Assembly: GCA_964523795.1 (NCBI GenBank)
Contig: CAZGAO010000014.1
Span: forward strand, 10,064-74,063
DNA from: SABY01 sp964523795
GTDB taxonomy: Bacteria; Bacteroidota; Bacteroidia; Bacteroidales; 4484-276
Length of the DNA stretch: 64,000 nucleotides
Reading direction: 5' to 3'
A program made the position numbers and the translations under genes. Positions 61,387 to 64,000 of this stretch are shown here, piece after piece (positions within the stretch are counted from its first letter, which is position 1; every line of letters starts with the position of its first letter). The notes under the pieces are model-generated. The model saw only the letters and a program-made list of their open reading frames with translations, was not told the origin of the DNA and did no database searches.

Positions 61387-63501
61387 ATGAAATTAAAGAT
61401 TTTCCTCCTTGTGCTTCTTCTTGGCACTGTGCAACTTTCGTTTGCCAACAAAACTATTGACCCGGCTACTGCCGAAAGGGTGGCCAAAAATGCTTATTTT
61501 GAGCGAAGTTTTCAAACAAGCCCCATCGCCTTTGATGCGATAAAGATTAGCGATCGTCATGCTGAAATGCTTGGAAACGAAGCGGCTCTTTATATTTATG
61601 AATTTGCCAATGGCGGCTTTGTAATTATTTCGGGCGATGATGCATTGGCACCAATTATTGGTTATGCTCTGGATGGCATGTTTGCTATCAAAGGCAGCAA
61701 TCCTAATTTCGATAGCTTTCTGGCCGGCTATACCGAGCAGATAGCCTACGTTCGCGAAAATAATTTAGAGCCAACGCAGGAGGTGGCCGATCAATGGGAA
61801 AATTTTACAAGCCAGGACCCACAAAATCTGGCTATAAAAAATCTCGAAAGAGGCGTTTCACCCCTGCTTATCAATTTGTGGAATCAGGACAGTCCTTACA
61901 ATATGTTTGCGCCCGAAGACCCGGCGGGGTCTGGTGGTCACGCTTACGCAGGTTGTGTTGCCACGGCCATGTCGATGATTATGCACTACTGGCGTTATCC
62001 GCTGCAAGGCGAAGGAGCCCATGGCTACAACTGCGATTATGGATATTTGTACGCCAACTTTGGCGAAACGGAATACAATTATAATCACATGCAAACCGAG
62101 ATGGATGCCGAGATGCCTGAGATTGCCCTGCTGATGTATCACTGTGCAGTAGCCGTTGACATGGACTTTAGTCCCGATGGCTCGGGAGCTTCCAGTTGGA
62201 GCGTGCCGGGAGCCATCAAAAATTATTTCGGCTATGCCAGCACTGCCAATTACATCGATAAGAGTGATTATTCGTACACGGGCTGGGTAAATATCCTGAA
62301 AGATCAAATCAATTTTGGCAAACCCATGTACTACTCTGGTTTTAGCAATAGCGGCGGCCATGCCTTTGTTTGCGATGGCTACGATGATGCCAATCTATTC
62401 CATTTTAATTTTGGATGGAGTGGCAGCAGCAACGGTTTTTATACGCTTAACGATGTGGGTGGCTTTAGCTTGGGACAGGGTGCCGTTATCAATTTTATCC
62501 CTGGTGACGACTATCCATACACGTACACCGAACAGCAAATTATTACCGGCAAATCCGGCTCTATTGAAGATGGTAGCGGTCCGGTGGCCGATTATGGTTC
62601 AGATAACGAAAGTAGTTGGCTTATCTCCCCCCAGTCGCCCGATGATTCAATTTCTCACATCACTCTTAGCTTCGATCGTTTTGATATTGCTACCGATGAT
62701 CAGGTGGTAGTTTACGATGGTGCTACGGCAACGGCAAATATTTTGGGTACCTTCACAGGTAACGAAAACCCCGGTGTCGTGCAATCTACGGGCAATAAAT
62801 TATTGGTTGTTTTCCAAAGCAATGGCGATAATACTGCTGCCGGCTTCCTGGCCGAATATACCTGCGCAACACCCATGTGGTGTCTGGGTATGACCATGAT
62901 GAACGAACCCTCCGGCGAAATTACCGATGGCAGCTTCGACTTTAACTACGACAGCAACTCCAACTGCAAATGGATGATCAATCCTTCCACCGATGGCCCC
63001 TCCACGCTTTATTTCACCGCTTTCAACACCGAGCCGATTCACGACAAACTCTTGGTTTACGATTTGGATGGTATGGTAGTGCTTGCTGAGCTTTCGGGCG
63101 AATATGGTCCTGACAATCTTCCCGAGCCAATTACCTCGCCCAGTGGCAAGTTTTTTATTGCCTTCATCACCAACAGTGCCATCAACGCTCAGGGTTTCGA
63201 TGCTTATTACGCACCCGCCACCGTTGGGATTGAAAATGACTTTTTGGCGCAGTCAGGAGATTTACAGATTTTCCCCAACCCTGCCAACGATGTGCTTACC
63301 CTAAGCCTTGGTCAGGCACTCGAAGGCGAATCGCATCTGAGTATTTTTGCCCTTTCGGGACTTAAGGTGATAAATGAAACTATTTCTTCAGGCGCAGGTC
63401 AAAATATCAACCTTAATGTTTCGGCACTAAAGCCTGGCTTGTACGTTGTAATTCTGCGTAATGGCGATGCGTTTTATCGCCGGGAGCTCGCAATTTATTA
63501 G
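61387..63501 (+). CDS. C10 (streptopain-like) cysteine protease paralogue with CUB-like domains and T9SS sorting domain
   Basis: 704 residues, same architecture as the preceding gene: signal peptide (FLLVLLLGTVQLSFA), Spi-like propeptide, and a C10 domain with Cys190 in YAGCVATAMSMIMHYW and His325 in GGHAFVCDGYDD, then FNFGWSGSSNGFY. Two CUB-like domains and a type A sorting domain (IFPNPANDVLTLSL, LKPGLYVVILRNGD) follow. The clear but moderate similarity to its neighbour points to an old tandem duplication with divergence. It has its own promoter-like element, so it need not be co-transcribed. Both are likely secreted for protein digestion. Confidence 0.94.
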   Translation: MKLKIFLLVLLLGTVQLSFANKTIDPATAERVAKNAYFERSFQTSPIAFDAIKISDRHAEMLGNEAALYIYEFANGGFVIISGDDALAPIIGYALDGMFAIKGSNPNFDSFLAGYTEQIAYVRENNLEPTQEVADQWENFTSQDPQNLAIKNLERGVSPLLINLWNQDSPYNMFAPEDPAGSGGHAYAGCVATAMSMIMHYWRYPLQGEGAHGYNCDYGYLYANFGETEYNYNHMQTEMDAEMPEIALLMYHCAVAVDMDFSPDGSGASSWSVPGAIKNYFGYASTANYIDKSDYSYTGWVNILKDQINFGKPMYYSGFSNSGGHAFVCDGYDDANLFHFNFGWSGSSNGFYTLNDVGGFSLGQGAVINFIPGDDYPYTYTEQQIITGKSGSIEDGSGPVADYGSDNESSWLISPQSPDDSISHITLSFDRFDIATDDQVVVYDGATATANILGTFTGNENPGVVQSTGNKLLVVFQSNGDNTAAGFLAEYTCATPMWCLGMTMMNEPSGEITDGSFDFNYDSNSNCKWMINPSTDGPSTLYFTAFNTEPIHDKLLVYDLDGMVVLAELSGEYGPDNLPEPITSPSGKFFIAFITNSAINAQGFDAYYAPATVGIENDFLAQSGDLQIFPNPANDVLTLSLGQALEGESHLSIFALSGLKVINETISSGAGQNINLNVSALKPGLYVVILRNGDAFYRRELAIY

Positions 63502-63537
63502 AGGTAAAAAAAATATTTAGAAATTTGATAAAAATAA

Positions 63538-63568
63538 TTTGCACAATTAAAATTAAGTTTTACTTTTG
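63538..63568 (+). promoter_or_regulatory. Consensus Bacteroidota promoter of tRNA-Glu
   Basis: TTTG (63538-63541), exactly 19 bp, then TACTTTTG (63561-63568): a perfect match to TTTG-N19-TAnnTTTG. Transcription should start near 63575, about 36 nt before the tRNA. Confidence 0.85.
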
Positions 63569-63610
63569 CAGCCGATTTACGAAAAATGAATCGCCGTTCT
63601 TATCAAATTT

Positions 63611-63682
63611 GGTCCGTTCGTCTAGGGGTTAGGACGCCAGGTTTTCATCCTGGTAACAGGGGTTCGATTCCCCTACGGACTA
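63611..63682 (+). tRNA. tRNA-Glu (anticodon TTC)
   Basis: 72-nt cloverleaf. The acceptor GGTCCGT pairs with ACGGACT, with one G-T pair. The anticodon stem is CCAGG/CCTGG with loop TTTTCAT, so the anticodon is TTC. The T arm is AGGGG TTCGATT CCCCT and the discriminator is A. The CCA end is not encoded. Confidence 0.97.
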
Positions 63683-63689
63683 CAACTGC

Positions 63690-63722
63690 AAGCCATCTCA
63701 ATCAAAGGGATGGCTTTTTTTG
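63690..63722 (+). terminator. Rho-independent terminator after tRNA-Glu
   Basis: aagccatc / gatggctt stem with a loop of about ten bases, followed by a T-rich run beginning 8 bp after the tRNA end. Confidence 0.88.
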
Positions 63723-63732
63723 TTTTATAGCT

Positions 63733-63795
63733 ATGTGGTCAGTTTATGTTTTAAAAAGTTTGTCCAGTGGGAACATAAGTGTCCGAAAGTTTTGA
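63733..63795 (+). pseudogene. GIY-YIG endonuclease, N-terminal fragment
   Basis: MWSVYVLKSLSSGN matches the start of small GIY-YIG (UPF0213/YhbQ-like) proteins, in which VYVLKS leads to the first catalytic motif. A stop follows after 20 codons and no remainder is seen, so only the first strand of the domain is left. It lies 11 bp after the tRNA-Glu terminator. The short stretch 63796-63878 has no further gene. Confidence 0.5.
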
Positions 63796-63878
63796 TGAAA
63801 TCCACATTTTTATATTTATCATGTTGATAATCAATAGTTGTATCTTTTTTTTTGATAAAAAGGGCTCTTTGACAAAAA

Positions 63879-64000
63879 TTACGAACTGTTAAGATTTAAC
63901 TTCATTTGTAAAGTATCCAGATTAGCTTTGTCAAATTGACGTGCTTTTTTTACCATGGTTTTTATTTCATTGGCAACATATTGCAGTTGTTTGTACTGTA
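63879..64000 (-). CDS. 3' end of an unidentified gene
   Basis: An open minus-strand frame runs in from the window edge and ends with a TAA at 63881-63879. The 39 visible residues, including YVANEIKTMVKKARQFDKA and LQMKLNLNSS, look like a charged helical C-terminus. Too short to assign. Confidence 0.45.
   Translation of the reverse strand, partial: QYKQLQYVANEIKTMVKKARQFDKANLDTLQMKLNLNSS

Overview
This 64-kb window is chromosomal DNA of a member of the Bacteroidota, most likely an anaerobic or fermentative Bacteroidales. The evidence is as follows. Several secreted proteins end in type IX secretion (T9SS) sorting domains. There is a SprB-like giant adhesin with a PorP/SprF partner, a TonB receptor with a carboxypeptidase-like N-terminus, DUF4837 and DUF4249 lipoproteins, and many promoters of the Bacteroidota form TTTG-N19-TAnnTTTG. 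The tmRNA encodes the tag GETNYALAA. A 100-N scaffold gap at 49048-49147 shows this is a draft or metagenomic assembly. No CRISPR array, cas gene, plasmid or phage replication gene, or complete transposase was seen.

Layout. 1-7.4 kb: a probable glycoprotein/N-glycan utilisation group (endonuclease/exonuclease/phosphatase-family fragment, sugar MFS transporter, Tat-exported glycosylasparaginase, GH92 mannosidase lipoprotein), interrupted by ybaK and a HEPN-type Abi gene. 7.4-12.3 kb (minus strand): an exported, membrane-anchored TPR-CHAT protease-like protein, then an ECF-like sigma factor and a membrane anti-sigma-like protein. Divergent from it are four exported proteins of unknown function (12.3-15.7 kb). 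16.1-25.8 kb: a T9SS surface cassette of a 2233-aa SprB-repeat/PKD protein, a type-B-sorted propeller protein and PorP/SprF. An M16 metallopeptidase and a second, compact exported CHAT protein follow. 30-32 kb: an AAA_14/DUF4143 ATPase whose promoter is covered by a perfect 16-bp-arm palindrome. It lies between two 81-bp direct repeats that are copies of the end of a T9SS sorting domain.

31.9-40.5 kb: MltD-like lytic transglycosylase, DUF4837 lipoprotein, TonB receptor, DUF4249 lipoprotein, and a LytS-type kinase with a LytTR regulator. 40.5-41.7 kb is non-coding and holds a MITE-like element with terminal inverted repeats and a 6-bp target duplication. 41.7-47.8 kb: butyrate energy metabolism (ptb-buk and etfBA) around a large beta-propeller sensor kinase that has no adjacent regulator. 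48-53.6 kb: small membrane protein, PNPOx-like protein, assembly gap in a 21-bp tandem repeat, acyl-ACP thioesterase, TrkA-TrkH potassium uptake and GtrA. 54-56 kb: tmRNA and imidazolonepropionase. 56-63.5 kb: three T9SS-exported proteases (one subtilisin and two tandem C10/streptopain paralogues). The window ends with tRNA-Glu, a GIY-YIG fragment and the 3' end of an unidentified gene.

Functionally the window describes a protein- and glycan-degrading organism. T9SS substrates and exported hydrolases release amino acids and sugars (C10 and S8 proteases, GH92, glycosylasparaginase, HutI), and fermentation through butyryl-CoA yields ATP (Etf, Ptb, Buk). The part most likely to be an incompletely described system is the periplasmic TPR-CHAT / sigma / anti-sigma locus, together with the second CHAT protein. 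All family assignments come from reading the sequence, without database searches.
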